From positions 558,001 to 622,000 of the forward strand of contig NZ_CP044016.1 in NCBI RefSeq assembly GCF_004337365.2: a stretch of DNA of 64,000 bases, given 5' to 3'. This DNA comes from Rhizosphaericola mali. GTDB lineage: Bacteria; Bacteroidota; Bacteroidia; Chitinophagales; Chitinophagaceae. Position numbers and translations under genes: made by a program. Below are positions 18,480 to 27,159 of this stretch, one piece after another (within the stretch, counting starts at the first letter, position 1; every line of letters starts with the position of its first letter). A model generated the notes under the pieces. The model saw only the letters and a list, made by a program, of their open reading frames with translations, did not search any database and had not been told where the DNA came from.

Positions 18480-19277
18480 TTATTTTTCAAAATGCTGTTG
18501 GATTTTTTCTGTAAGGAACGAATAAACATCTAACGTCTCACTGAGGTTTTCTTTTTTCAAAATACGTTTATGTAAATCAATTGTATTTTGATCTGCTCTA
18601 ATTGCGGGTCCAGTTTGCATAATTGATGGAGATGTAGTTTGCATTCGACGAACTGTTTCTTCAATTAAAGGAAGTAAATATTCAAAAGATATATTTTCTG
18701 TTTTACAAAAATCCTCACCCAATGTAAATAAATAATTGGAAAAATTAGAAACTATTACTGCTGCAATATGCAGTTTTAAACGTTTCTCATCATTAGCAAT
18801 GTCTACTTTTGAAGAAATAGAATTTGCTAAATCGGAAATTTGAATCTTCGTTTTTTCGTTATTAGCATCGATAAATAAAGGTATTTCTATATACAAACTA
18901 GAACTAGATTTGATACTTTGTAATGGATAAATTACTCCAATATTGGAACTAATATTTTTTAAAATATTAATGGACGCGCTTCCCGTAGTGTGAACTATGA
19001 TCTTATCTTTTGGTATATAGTTGTTTAATTCATTAGCCAATATAGGAAGGGTTTTATCTTGTACTGCAACTATATAAATATCTGCAATTTGGGAGATTTT
19101 ACTTATATCTGTACAAAGCAACGAATGTATTTCGTCTGCCAATGATTTTCCTGTTTGGATATTTCTTGCAACAATTTCAACGATAGTGTAGTGCTTGTTT
19201 TTTTGAATCTTTTTTGCTAAAATTGTAGCGACATTCCCCGATCCAATAATGACGATTTTATTTATTTCTCTTTCCAA
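18480..19277 (-). CDS. Rossmann and DUF2520 domain protein (NADP oxidoreductase-like)
   Basis: A 265-residue protein with an N-terminal NAD(P)-binding fold (IVIIGSGNVATILAKKI) and VVAVQDKTLP, followed by a helical DUF2520 domain with GVIYPLQSI and LHIAAVIVSNFSNYLF. The family resembles ProC and ketopantoate reductases, but its substrate is not known. It overlaps the end of the fucosidase gene by 16 bp on the same strand, so the two are probably cotranscribed. Confidence 0.8.
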   Translation of the reverse strand: MEREINKIVIIGSGNVATILAKKIQKNKHYTIVEIVARNIQTGKSLADEIHSLLCTDISKISQIADIYIVAVQDKTLPILANELNNYIPKDKIIVHTTGSASINILKNISSNIGVIYPLQSIKSSSSLYIEIPLFIDANNEKTKIQISDLANSISSKVDIANDEKRLKLHIAAVIVSNFSNYLFTLGEDFCKTENISFEYLLPLIEETVRRMQTTSPSIMQTGPAIRADQNTIDLHKRILKKENLSETLDVYSFLTEKIQQHFEK

Positions 19278-20803
19278 TTTTCAGGTAATTTATACAAACC
19301 AATTTCACTAATTTTAGGCGTACTTCTCGCTGAGACTATAGTAAGTCTTACATCTGAAGTGGTTATAGTCGGAAACGTTGTCATTCTTTTATATCCTATA
19401 GTCGTTCCTTGTGCGCAAAGCATCCATTGGTTTCCTGTATTATATTCCAATGTCCATTTTTCCACTTCTTGACCAGCAGGAATGAATTCTTGCAAGCTCA
19501 CTAAATTGAATGTTTTAGGGCCGTTTAATGAAACTACGATACTCATAGTTGTATCATTATTTTCCGGCATAATATAGGAGCTAGGATTATCATCTATCAA
19601 ACCTTGCGGATTAATGCATCCTGCAGCGCTAACGATACCTCCTAATGCATAGTTTTTTCTAAAAGTCTCTTCCTGTAAAGTATGGAAAGCTTTAACACTT
19701 TTGATATCCTGCTGGGATAATAGTCCATCCATATTTGGAGGTATATTAAGTAGCATTACACCATTTTTTCCTACAGAGTTAAGATAAATATCCATCAATT
19801 TACCTGCAGATTTGACTATTGAATCTTCTTTTTCATGATAAAACCAACCCGGTCTAATTGATACATCTGCTTCTGCAGGATACCAAGCTAAACCCGTAGC
19901 CCTAATAATTTTATTTCTACTCCCCAAATCGTCACCCATCATGTCTCCTTCAGGTTTAAATGCAACATCTGTTTGAGAATTTTCTGCGATCGAATTCGGA
20001 TCAAGGTTGTTGATAGGAACTACGCTCCATTCTGATTCTCTACCATATCCAGACTCTGTCCCAATCCAACGTACGTCAGGCCCCATACCAAATATTACTG
20101 CTTGTGGTTGTAGATCTCGCATGATACTATACCATTTGGAAAAGTCATAGCTTTGCTTTTTTCCATTTGGTCCTTCTCCATTCGCTCCATCTAACCATAT
20201 TTCATCTATTTCGCCATAGTTAGTTAAAAGTTCGCGTAATTGATTTTCATAGTATTGATTATATGCTTTTCCAGTTCCATACAATTTACTATTGCGATCC
20301 CAAGGAGATAGGTAAATCCCAAAATCCATTCCCAATTCGTGACAAGCATCAGATACAGCTCTAACAACATCTCCTTTGCCATTTTTCCAAGGGCTATTTT
20401 TAACCGAATATTCAGTATAAGCACTTGGCCAAAGGCAAAATCCATCGTGGTGCTTCGCTGTAAGTATTACTTCCTTAAATCCAGCATCTTTAACGGTTTT
20501 TACCCATTGATGGGCATCAAATTTTTTTGGATTAAATAGGGTAGGACTCGCGGTACCATCTCCCCACTCTTTGTCCGAAAATGTATTGATTCCAAAATGA
20601 AAAAAGGCAATTAATTCACGTTGTTGCCAGGCTAATTGTCGCTGGGAGGGAACTATATTAGCCGCTTTCTCAATGATTGTTTTATAGTTATCACTAGGTA
20701 AGATTGTTACAGCATTGGCTTTTTCTAATTGAGCATTTGACTCTTGGATAAAAAAAAAGGACGCTAGAAAAGTAAGGCCGGTAATAATCTTGTTATATAT
20801 CAT
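19262..20803 (-). CDS. Alpha-L-fucosidase, GH29 family, secreted
   Basis: A 513-residue glycoside hydrolase. The ATG at 20803 is chosen because it gives a clean signal peptide (IITGLTFLASFFFIQESNAQ). GH29 motifs: AFFHFGINTFSDKEWGDG, ILTAKHHDGFCLWPS, SDACHELGMDFGIYLSPWDRN and the nucleophile Asp in EIDEIWLDGANGEG. A C-terminal discoidin-like beta domain follows from about residue 400. It would release fucose from glycans in the periplasm or outside the cell. Some family members act on other linkages. Confidence 0.88.
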   Translation of the reverse strand: MIYNKIITGLTFLASFFFIQESNAQLEKANAVTILPSDNYKTIIEKAANIVPSQRQLAWQQRELIAFFHFGINTFSDKEWGDGTASPTLFNPKKFDAHQWVKTVKDAGFKEVILTAKHHDGFCLWPSAYTEYSVKNSPWKNGKGDVVRAVSDACHELGMDFGIYLSPWDRNSKLYGTGKAYNQYYENQLRELLTNYGEIDEIWLDGANGEGPNGKKQSYDFSKWYSIMRDLQPQAVIFGMGPDVRWIGTESGYGRESEWSVVPINNLDPNSIAENSQTDVAFKPEGDMMGDDLGSRNKIIRATGLAWYPAEADVSIRPGWFYHEKEDSIVKSAGKLMDIYLNSVGKNGVMLLNIPPNMDGLLSQQDIKSVKAFHTLQEETFRKNYALGGIVSAAGCINPQGLIDDNPSSYIMPENNDTTMSIVVSLNGPKTFNLVSLQEFIPAGQEVEKWTLEYNTGNQWMLCAQGTTIGYKRMTTFPTITTSDVRLTIVSARSTPKISEIGLYKLPENWKEK

Positions 20804-20891
20804 GAAATTGTGTCGTCTAAAAATTAAAGATTCGAAAAAATAAATATAACTTATTTGAATAAAAATGGTTCTTGGTTGGTAATTTATTAAC

Positions 20892-20933
20892 AAAAAAATA
20901 GAGAAATGCGATAAACTGCATTTCTCTATTTTG
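20892..20933 (-). terminator. dapA terminator
   Basis: AAAATAGAGAAATGC / GCATTTCTCTATTTT hairpin. On the minus strand it continues into a run of seven T. Confidence 0.85.
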
Positions 20934-20954
20934 TATTCATTGAGAAAAAAATGA

Positions 20955-21833
20955 TTATTTTTTCAAAAAAGCTTGAACCTTTTCATCTATTGGTTGACTC
21001 AATGGTACCAATGGTAATCTCAAATAATTTTTAATTAAACCTTGATGGCTCAAAAAAGCTTTCACTCCAGCAGGATTATTTTCTGCAAACATCAATAAGA
21101 AGCTTTCGAATAAATCAATATTGATCTTCGCCGCATCTTTTGCATTATTATTCAATGCATGATTTACCATAGTTGAAAATTCTTTAGGAAATGCATTTGC
21201 GGCAACGCTAATAACACCATCCATACCCGCTGCCACTTGTGGCATAGCTAGATCATCATCCCCACTAACAACTAAGAAATCTGCAGGTCTATGACTCAAA
21301 AGATGGATGCTTTGTGCAAAATTGTTGCTTGCTTCTTTAATACCTCCAACATTCGGCAATTCCGCCAAACGAAGAGTTGTGGAAGGTTCCATATTTTTTC
21401 CCGTTCTTCCTGGTACATTGTACAAAATAACAGGTTTCGGAGACGCTTCAGAAACCGCTTTATAATGTTGATACAAACCTTCTTGAGATGGTTTGTTATA
21501 GTATGGTGCAGTACTTAATACTGCGGTTGCCTTTTCCAGAGGCATAACCTTTAAATCTTCAATTACGTTTTGTGTGCTATTACCTCCGACACCAACAACT
21601 ACAGGTACTCTACCATTTACTCGCTCAATAGTATAATTTATGATGTCAATTTTTTCTTGTTTTGATAGAGTAGGCGTCTCTCCAGTAGTTCCAAGAACTA
21701 CTAAATAATTGACACCATTGTTGATCAAATGATCACAAAAGTTGCCTAAAGCATCGTAATCAACGGAAAAATCTTCGTTGAATGGCGTTACAATTGCTAC
21801 ACCTGTACCGCCTAAAATATTTCTAAGATTCAT
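20955..21833 (-). CDS. dapA: 4-hydroxy-tetrahydrodipicolinate synthase
   Basis: A cytoplasmic TIM-barrel aldolase that condenses pyruvate with aspartate semialdehyde in lysine/diaminopimelate synthesis. 292 residues. Motifs: GTGVAIVTPF, LGTTGETPTLS, the Tyr in YYNKPSQEGLYQHY, VILYNVPGRTG and the Schiff-base lysine in GIKEASNN. The length and these motifs favour DapA over the sialate lyase branch. Confidence 0.93.
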   Translation of the reverse strand: MNLRNILGGTGVAIVTPFNEDFSVDYDALGNFCDHLINNGVNYLVVLGTTGETPTLSKQEKIDIINYTIERVNGRVPVVVGVGGNSTQNVIEDLKVMPLEKATAVLSTAPYYNKPSQEGLYQHYKAVSEASPKPVILYNVPGRTGKNMEPSTTLRLAELPNVGGIKEASNNFAQSIHLLSHRPADFLVVSGDDDLAMPQVAAGMDGVISVAANAFPKEFSTMVNHALNNNAKDAAKINIDLFESFLLMFAENNPAGVKAFLSHQGLIKNYLRLPLVPLSQPIDEKVQAFLKK

Positions 21834-21873
21834 TATTTTTTAATTATGCATTGAAATTTGAAAGCAAATATAA

Positions 21874-22848
21874 TTATTTGCCATTCCATTGACCCATTTT
21901 ATTAAATTTTTCAATTCTTTGTTTAATTCTCTTTTCTGGAGATATTTTTTCCAATTCCTTGATTGATTTCAATAAAATCTGCTTCAGATTTTCTGCGGCT
22001 TGATCATAATTCCAATGTGCTCCACCTTCAGGCTCTGGAACAACACCATCAATTAGGTTGAATTTGGTCATGTAATCTGATGTTAATTTCAACTCTTCTG
22101 CGGCTTTTTCTTTCATACTCCAGCTTCTCCAAAGAATAGAACTACAGTTTTCTGGAGAAATTACGGTATACCAAGAATTTTCCAACATTAAAACTCTATC
22201 ACCCACACCGATGCCTAAGGCTCCACCGCTCGCTCCTTCACCTATAATAACGCAAATTACAGGCACTTTTAAACGCATCATCTCGTAGATATTGCGTGCG
22301 ATAGCTTCTCCTTGACCTCTTTCCTCGGCTTCCATACCAGGATAGGCTCCTGGCGTGTCAATTAATGTAACGATTGGTTTATTGAATTTTTCAGCAAGAC
22401 GCATTAATCTCAAGGCTTTTCTATAACCTTCAGGGTTGGCCATACCAAAATTTCTTAGCTGTCTATTTTTTGTATTTATACCTTTTTGTTGCCCGATAAA
22501 CATTACAGTTTGTCCATCTAATTGTCCAAAACCGCCAACCATTGCTTTATCGTCTTTGACATTACGGTCACCAAAAAGCTCCATGAAGTCTGTAGACATT
22601 TTATGGATATATTTCAAAGTATAAGGACGGTCTGGATGTCTACTCAATTGAACTCTTTGCCAAGCCGTAAGATTTGTAGTGATTTCTTTTCTTTTTTCAC
22701 CGATTGCATCTTCCAACTGTTTAATGGTCGCAGAATAATCAATCTTTGAATTTTTAGAGGCAAGTTTTTTCGTTTGATCTATTTGTTCATAGATCGTTCT
22801 AATTGGTTCTTCAAAATCCAAAAATTGTCTATTAGGATATTGTGGCAT
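21874..22848 (-). CDS. accA: Acetyl-CoA carboxylase carboxyltransferase, alpha subunit
   Basis: Half of the carboxyltransferase that makes malonyl-CoA for fatty-acid synthesis; cytoplasmic. 324 residues. Family text: [89 protein letters not shown] and [10 protein letters not shown]. On the minus strand a -7 box TAATTTTG lies 27 bases before the ATG. Confidence 0.96.
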   Translation of the reverse strand: MPQYPNRQFLDFEEPIRTIYEQIDQTKKLASKNSKIDYSATIKQLEDAIGEKRKEITTNLTAWQRVQLSRHPDRPYTLKYIHKMSTDFMELFGDRNVKDDKAMVGGFGQLDGQTVMFIGQQKGINTKNRQLRNFGMANPEGYRKALRLMRLAEKFNKPIVTLIDTPGAYPGMEAEERGQGEAIARNIYEMMRLKVPVICVIIGEGASGGALGIGVGDRVLMLENSWYTVISPENCSSILWRSWSMKEKAAEELKLTSDYMTKFNLIDGVVPEPEGGAHWNYDQAAENLKQILLKSIKELEKISPEKRIKQRIEKFNKMGQWNGK

Positions 22849-22908
22849 ATCTTAAGTAATTATTTTATTGAGCGGCAAAATTACAATATCAATAATTTTT
22901 AAAAAATA

Positions 22909-22941
22909 TTTGTTTATATGGAGAAAATACTTTTACCTTTG
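22909..22941 (+). promoter_or_regulatory. tRNA-Asp promoter
   Basis: TTTG at 22909-22912, 21 bases, TACCTTTG at 22934-22941: a full match to the Bacteroidota promoter, reading into the tRNA gene. Confidence 0.7.
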
Positions 22942-22995
22942 CACTCCTTTTTATTGAAGGAGTTACTTAATCAAAAGTAAATCAATAAGATAGAA

Positions 22996-23069
22996 GGATC
23001 GGTAGTTCAGTTGGTTAGAATGCCGCCCTGTCACGGCGGAGGTCGCGGGTTCGAGTCCCGTCCGGTCCG
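22996..23069 (+). tRNA. tRNA-Asp (GTC)
   Basis: All four arms can be drawn. The acceptor GGATCGG pairs with CCGGTCC with one T-G pair, the anticodon stem CCGCC/GGCGG holds the loop CTGTCAC with anticodon GTC, and the T arm contains GGTTCGAGTCC. The discriminator base is G and the CCA end is not encoded. Its last bases form the left attachment repeat of the integrated element. Confidence 0.97.
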
Positions 23070-23071
23070 CA
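23056..23071 (+). repeat. attL: 16-bp direct repeat in the tRNA-Asp 3' end
   Basis: TCCCGTCCGGTCCGCA, identical to 53697-53712. It covers the 3' half of the T arm and the acceptor stem. Bases on either side differ between the copies, so the repeat is exactly 16 bp. Confidence 0.9.
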
Positions 23072-23082
23072 GAATTAAACTT

Positions 23083-23110
23083 AATCCCTTGATTTTCAAG
23101 GGATTTTTTA
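23083..23110 (+). terminator. Terminator after tRNA-Asp
   Basis: AATCCCTTG / CAAGGGATT hairpin with six T. It lies inside the element, so the element brings the terminator that now ends the tRNA transcript. Confidence 0.8.
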
Positions 23111-23111
23111 T

Positions 23112-23136
23112 TTTGGTCTATCTGTTAGTCTATCAA
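23112..23136 (+). repeat. Left copy of 25-bp GGTCTAT end repeat
   Basis: It carries two GTCTAT units 14 bp apart and matches 22 of 25 bases with 53549-53573 in the same orientation. The right copy lies directly before the integrase start codon. Confidence 0.6.
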
Positions 23137-23149
23137 CACTAAAATCACC

Positions 23150-23224
23150 TTTACAATTTTACAGAACTTTACAACTTCTTACATGAGTTGGTATTGTAAA
23201 GTTATGCATTTACAGCGATTTACA
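23150..23224. repeat. Left array of TTTACA sites (integrase arm-type candidates)
   Basis: TTTACA or a one-base variant starts at 23150, 23158, 23168, 23178, 23209 and 23219, with one inverted copy at 23195. Spacing is mostly 10 bp, one DNA turn. A matching array of TGTAAA lies near the right end. Confidence 0.6.
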
Positions 23225-23411
23225 AATTATAAGGAAAAAGGAAAATTCTTAAAAATTTAGGGATCAGTATCAAAAGTTGCGATATAAAAACACCTCGCCT
23301 AAGACTTTAATGATTGTCGCCAAATTTGTAAATTCATTGTAGGTGAATCGTTGTATCCAAAACCTCATTTCGTTATCTGTTCCTTATTAGTTTGGATTGT
23401 AAAGCTTTTGT

Positions 23412-23559
23412 CCTGTTTTTAGTTTCACTAAGCTAAGCCAGTTCCCTTTGGAAAACCGGCAGCTTTCGACGGCATATGCTCACTGCGTTCCGCTATTCCA
23501 CGTTCTGCCATTTTTCAGGTGAACAGGCTTTTTTAGCTGTTACACAAAAACAGTACATC
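23412..23559 (+). ncRNA. Structured leader of the first RadC-like gene
   Basis: A ~150-nt sequence shared with 41644-41791. An outer stem pairs AAGCCAGTTC (23435-23444) with GAACAGGCTT (23521-23530), and an inner stem pairs GGCAG (23458-23462) with CTGCC (23505-23509). The loop between them is almost identical in both copies while the outer stem differs by compensating changes. A further small stem CTGTT/AACAG stands just before the ATG. Leader RNA or folded single-stranded DNA site are both possible. Confidence 0.6.
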
Positions 23560-24111
23560 ATGAAAGCTTACAACACAATCCCAACTAACGAAAATGAACC
23601 GCCACATTGGTCTGCGTTACAAGAAGTGCAACTATCCTACCGTAACAAACTTAAAGCGTCGCAAAGGCCTAAAATCAATATGGCAGAAGATGCACTTGCT
23701 CTTTTTAGAACTGTCTGGAACGAAGATGAAATGGAACTGGTAGAATCCTTCAAAATGCTTTTGATGAACATTGCCAACAGGGTATTGGGAGTGTACCACG
23801 GTTCTACAGGTGGCACTACTGGAACTATAGTAGATATCCGCATTTTGCTTATGGTTGCCTTAAAAAGTAATGCCTGTAAAATTATAGTTGCCCACTCACA
23901 ACCGAGTGGAAACCTTACACCAAGTCCGGCTGACCTGAAGATAACAGAGCGGTTGAAAGATGCAGCCAAGCTGATGGATATAAAACTTTTGGATCATTTG
24001 ATTCTCACAACAGAAAGTTTTTATTCATTTGCAAACGAAGGGTTCTTGGGAGTCTTTCGTTTAAATACATTTGTAATGTATTTAGTATTCAATCGCTTGT
24101 GGGTTTACTAA
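23560..24111 (+). CDS. RadC-like JAB-domain protein, probably inactive copy
   Basis: A 183-residue protein close to the one at 41792-42280. The JAB/MPN domain shows YHGSTGGTTGTIVDIR and PSGNLTPSPADLKITERL, but the metal site reads AHSQPSG where the family and the second copy have AHNHPSG, so one metal-binding His is lost. After FANEG the sequence departs from the sister gene and gains about 20 unrelated residues (FLGVFRLNTFVMYLVFNRLW), as if the end were replaced. RadC-like genes are frequent on Bacteroidota mobile elements; their role is not settled. Confidence 0.75.
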   Translation: MKAYNTIPTNENEPPHWSALQEVQLSYRNKLKASQRPKINMAEDALALFRTVWNEDEMELVESFKMLLMNIANRVLGVYHGSTGGTTGTIVDIRILLMVALKSNACKIIVAHSQPSGNLTPSPADLKITERLKDAAKLMDIKLLDHLILTTESFYSFANEGFLGVFRLNTFVMYLVFNRLWVY

Positions 24112-24222
24112 AGAGAGGCTATCTACTTATCGGATTGCTCCATTAAGCGTCGAAATTGATTCAACATATTTTTGGTCAAATGAAATAAAGCGGAGGTCCT
24201 GGTATTCCCGTTCTCAGGTCCT

Positions 24223-24444
24223 CTAATTCGATAACCATTCTTGCAGAATCCATTTGGTGATGTGGTATTTGCCACAAAATAGACAATGGTAAGTTCTTTT
24301 CATTACCGGCTTTCCTATGTGGTGTTTACGGCGTCGACCATTGATCTTGTACCTTACCCGTCTTTTAACGGAGAAGATAAATAGCCAAGCCTCCTCTTTT
24401 GTCTCAAACAAGCTTTTGCCAGTTGCTTCGCACTTTATCCTCAT
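24223..24444 (-). CDS. Small zinc-ribbon-like protein of mobile elements
   Basis: A 73-residue basic protein. The C-terminal YHCLFCGKYHITK has a CxxC and a downstream His, suggesting a zinc ribbon; the N-terminus MRIKCEATGK carries another Cys. Proteins of this form are often seen on Bacteroidota conjugative elements, without known function. A GGGAGG sits 6 bases before the ATG, one of the few good Shine-Dalgarno-like sites in this window. Confidence 0.55.
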   Translation of the reverse strand: MRIKCEATGKSLFETKEEAWLFIFSVKRRVRYKINGRRRKHHIGKPVMKRTYHCLFCGKYHITKWILQEWLSN

Positions 24445-24644
24445 GATAACCTCCCTCTTTTAGTCAATGATTACATATTGTTATTTTTTTGTGTTGATTA
24501 AAGTTACAAAAAAAAGTGTATTCCATAATACCATTTGACCTTTTTGAATTTACCCTCTTTAAATAAATGATGTAAAATTATCTGATAATTTTGAGGGCGG
24601 TCTACAGTAAACCTTAGCCAATATAAATCATTACTTTTGTAGGT

Positions 24645-24998
24645 ATGAGCGAAGGTAAAGAACTGGCAAAAGTAGACAATGGTTTAATTGAAAATATCAA
24701 ATCAATCGTTTTGTCTGCCAGTAAAAATATTGCGAGAAAATTAAATAACGAACTATTTCTAACAAATTGGCAAATAGGAAAAGAAATTATTGAAATGGAA
24801 CGTAAAAATAATATTGATACTAAAATTTCTAGACAGATAATAATTGGTTTATCAAAACTGCTAACACAAAAAATAAGAAACGAATTTTCACGTTCCAACT
24901 TGTTCAATATGCGTAAGTTTTATATGCAATATCCTGATGTCCAGACAGAGTCTGGACACTTAACGTGGTCATTTATCAGTGAACTCCAGATGAATTGA
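24645..24998 (+). pseudogene. Truncated DUF1016 (YhcG-type) protein
   Basis: 117 residues that match the N-terminal domain of DUF1016/PDDEXK-like proteins (LTNWQIGKEIIEMERKNN, FSRSNLFNMRKFYMQYP, GHLTWSFISEL). Intact members run on for ~200 more residues with the nuclease-like domain, missing here. The frame breaks right after HLTWS-FISEL and is followed by a fragment of another gene. It is taken as a remnant. Confidence 0.6.
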
Positions 24999-25147
24999 CG
25001 GTACTCAGCTTTTGTCAGATTGAGGGATCCATCTCCAATCATAGGTTACAATATGTGCTTAACATGCATAGTCCCGATATTACGGCGTTGCTAAAAACTA
25101 TGCAAGGAAGATTTTTTGGACCGGTAGATAGGCAACTTATAAACTAA
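24980..25147 (+). pseudogene. C-terminal fragment of an AlbA/Schlafen-like ATP-binding protein
   Basis: In the frame after the stop at about 24978 one reads TPDELTVLSFCQIEGSISNH, then RLQYVLNMHSPDITALLKTM and a short end. This resembles the winged-helix end of COG2865-type putative ATP-binding regulators. No start codon or upstream domain exists. With the DUF1016 remnant it marks a scar of earlier gene loss. Recognition is from memory of the family and is uncertain. Confidence 0.4.
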
Positions 25148-25159
25148 AGGAAGAGGTGT

Positions 25160-25765
25160 CTACAAAAATTCTATAGAAGATTTTTCGCATAATTTTTCAG
25201 AAAATAATCTAGCCTCAGGTCTTGGATAGTTATTAGGAGGAATTGGATTATAAAAACGAATGTGAGCATGACCTACTTGATAATCAGGATTGTTAATGTC
25301 TGCGGAAGCATCATCATTACTAATAGGTTTATCATTTAAATCACTTGGACTTGCTTCTAGAAAGATAGATATATTACTATCTGGTTGGGACGATTCGTTA
25401 CAAAAATCATCTTTACTCAATTTGACTTCGGACTCACTTTTTCTTAAAGTTTTTAAGAGGTCATTTTTTACATGATAAAAATCAGAACATTTGAAAATTG
25501 CGAATCCATAGTGAATATCTGTTTGAGGGGGGGCCATATTCTTTTTTATATCCAAGATTCTGTTAGCTAGGAACATACAACGAGTATTGTCAGTATACTT
25601 ATTTCGTTGAAGCGAGGTTTCATTTCTAGTGTCAACGTATACTTTATTTTTTTTCACTTTAGGTATACCTGTTTTACTGTCCTTAGAAACGGTTTCCTTG
25701 AATAAAAAACGGGTTAGTTTTTCTTCATCTACTATTTTTTCCTCAAATTTCATGCTATTAATCAC
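25160..25765 (-). CDS. Unknown protein, third gene of the XRE-linked operon
   Basis: 201 residues, hydrophilic, no signal peptide or membrane helix. The first half is Lys-rich (KVKKNKVYVDTRNETSLQRN), the middle has YGFAIFKCSDFYHVKNDLL, the end GHAHIRFYNPIPPNNYPRP. The start overlaps the stop of the preceding gene by 8 bp (another ATG lies 12 bp on), so translation is probably coupled. Not recognised. Its place in a tight operon behind a TIGR04255-like gene suggests a shared task. Confidence 0.6.
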   Translation of the reverse strand: MINSMKFEEKIVDEEKLTRFLFKETVSKDSKTGIPKVKKNKVYVDTRNETSLQRNKYTDNTRCMFLANRILDIKKNMAPPQTDIHYGFAIFKCSDFYHVKNDLLKTLRKSESEVKLSKDDFCNESSQPDSNISIFLEASPSDLNDKPISNDDASADINNPDYQVGHAHIRFYNPIPPNNYPRPEARLFSEKLCEKSSIEFL

Positions 25766-26336
25766 GGAATGCCAATTCTTCTTTGTATAATTCTGAAATT
25801 AGGTTAACTAGTATGATCCTAACATTCGCGGAATCAATGCGCAAATTATTCTTTACTATAGTCTTGCTTGGTGTATTAAGATAAAATCCTAATGCATTAT
25901 CACCAATTTCCAAAGAAAAATGGCCATCATCCTCATTAAACCAATCAAAATTTATTGTTCCATATTCTGATTTTGTAACATTCTCGTATTTTAGTTTATC
26001 CTTTATATCTTCAGGTAAATTGTTAAATAAGTTAGCAGCATTTTGTATGGTCATAGGAGTCAATTCTATATCCCGATCGTCTCCTTCAATCTGAGTATAA
26101 TATGAGGGAAGATGGTTTATATCTAAAAGTTTTTGCTCTATTTTATTACTGTTATCCTGAACTTCATGATTAGTTTCTCTCATTGAGGAGTTATCCACAT
26201 CATTGTCCTCATCATATAGAGTATAGTAATCTGATATCGTCTTTGTATTTCCTACAGAATACGACATGTATAGAGCAGAACTTGGAATTTCTCGCTTTAT
26301 ATAGCTCTCAGGATAATATAATCCACTATCTAGCAT
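25758..26336 (-). CDS. Unknown protein, second gene of the XRE-linked operon
   Basis: 192 residues, acidic, no membrane segment. A recognisable block reads LTPMTIQNAANLFNNLPEDI, then YGTINFDWFNEDDGHFSLEI and GFYLNTPSKTIVKNNLR. No family comes to mind. It starts 4 bp after the stop of the upstream gene and overlaps the downstream gene by 8 bp. Confidence 0.6.
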   Translation of the reverse strand: MLDSGLYYPESYIKREIPSSALYMSYSVGNTKTISDYYTLYDEDNDVDNSSMRETNHEVQDNSNKIEQKLLDINHLPSYYTQIEGDDRDIELTPMTIQNAANLFNNLPEDIKDKLKYENVTKSEYGTINFDWFNEDDGHFSLEIGDNALGFYLNTPSKTIVKNNLRIDSANVRIILVNLISELYKEELAFRD

Positions 26337-26340
26337 ATAA

Positions 26341-27159
26341 TTATTTTTTTAATCCAATTTTATCTAACATAGGGCTTGTTAATAAATCGGTTATAAATTG
26401 TTTATTATTATTATGTAATGTGTCAATAAGTGACGATAATTCCCCATTTATATCTTTTGCATATTGAGGCTTTGCTAATTCTGATGTTTCTATATGTCTT
26501 ATCGTTAATATCCTTGCTCCATTATGATATGATATATTATATTGCACTTCTTTATCTTCCATTTTATTTATTTGGATAATTTGTCCTGCAATTTCACTTC
26601 CTTCGAAAAAATTTTTATTAAGCAATCCCGAATTTTCTTCGAATACATCTCCTAATTTAATCTTTGTATCGGGTGGGGCACTTATCCATTGAAACTCATC
26701 GATATATTCTATCGTTGTGGCTATTATATAAAAAGAATACTTATCATTCGAAAGAATCTTGGTTATTACTTTTCTTACCTCTTCTTTAAAAAGAGCCCAG
26801 CTTTCGTATTTAAATAATTCTAATGAAATGTATGACCTAGAAAAAGTAGCCGACTGGTTTTCTAATTTTAAGACATATTCCTTACTCCCATTTGTATATT
26901 TTTCAAATAAAAAGCCCTTTATCTTTTGGTTCAATGTATTGGATAAAATACCTGCGCCATTCTGGATCTTAAAATTTAAGTTATTCTCGATATGCAAAGC
27001 ATTTTTCGAATAGCCTTCAGATTCCAATTCTGTTTTTATCCCATTATATAATTCTTCCGGAGAAATAACCTCCTGAGGGAAAAAAAACACAACTTTAGCT
27101 AACTTTATAGCATTAGAGACATCACTATCCTGTCTAATTGGATTTATATATTCTATCAT
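26341..27159 (-). CDS. TIGR04255-like family protein, first gene of a three-gene operon
   Basis: From the ATG at 27159 it is 272 residues. The layout fits the scattered family TIGR04255: an N-terminal strand naming a fit to the host (NAIKLAKVVFFFPQEVISPEEL), a middle with FSRSYISLELFKYESWALFKEEV, and ATTIEYIDEFQW. The family has no established function. On the minus strand a TACATTTG -7 box at 27192-27199 gives a ~25-base leader, and the codons before 27159 fall in that promoter region. Family assignment is tentative. Confidence 0.6.
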   Translation of the reverse strand: MIEYINPIRQDSDVSNAIKLAKVVFFFPQEVISPEELYNGIKTELESEGYSKNALHIENNLNFKIQNGAGILSNTLNQKIKGFLFEKYTNGSKEYVLKLENQSATFSRSYISLELFKYESWALFKEEVRKVITKILSNDKYSFYIIATTIEYIDEFQWISAPPDTKIKLGDVFEENSGLLNKNFFEGSEIAGQIIQINKMEDKEVQYNISYHNGARILTIRHIETSELAKPQYAKDINGELSSLIDTLHNNNKQFITDLLTSPMLDKIGLKK

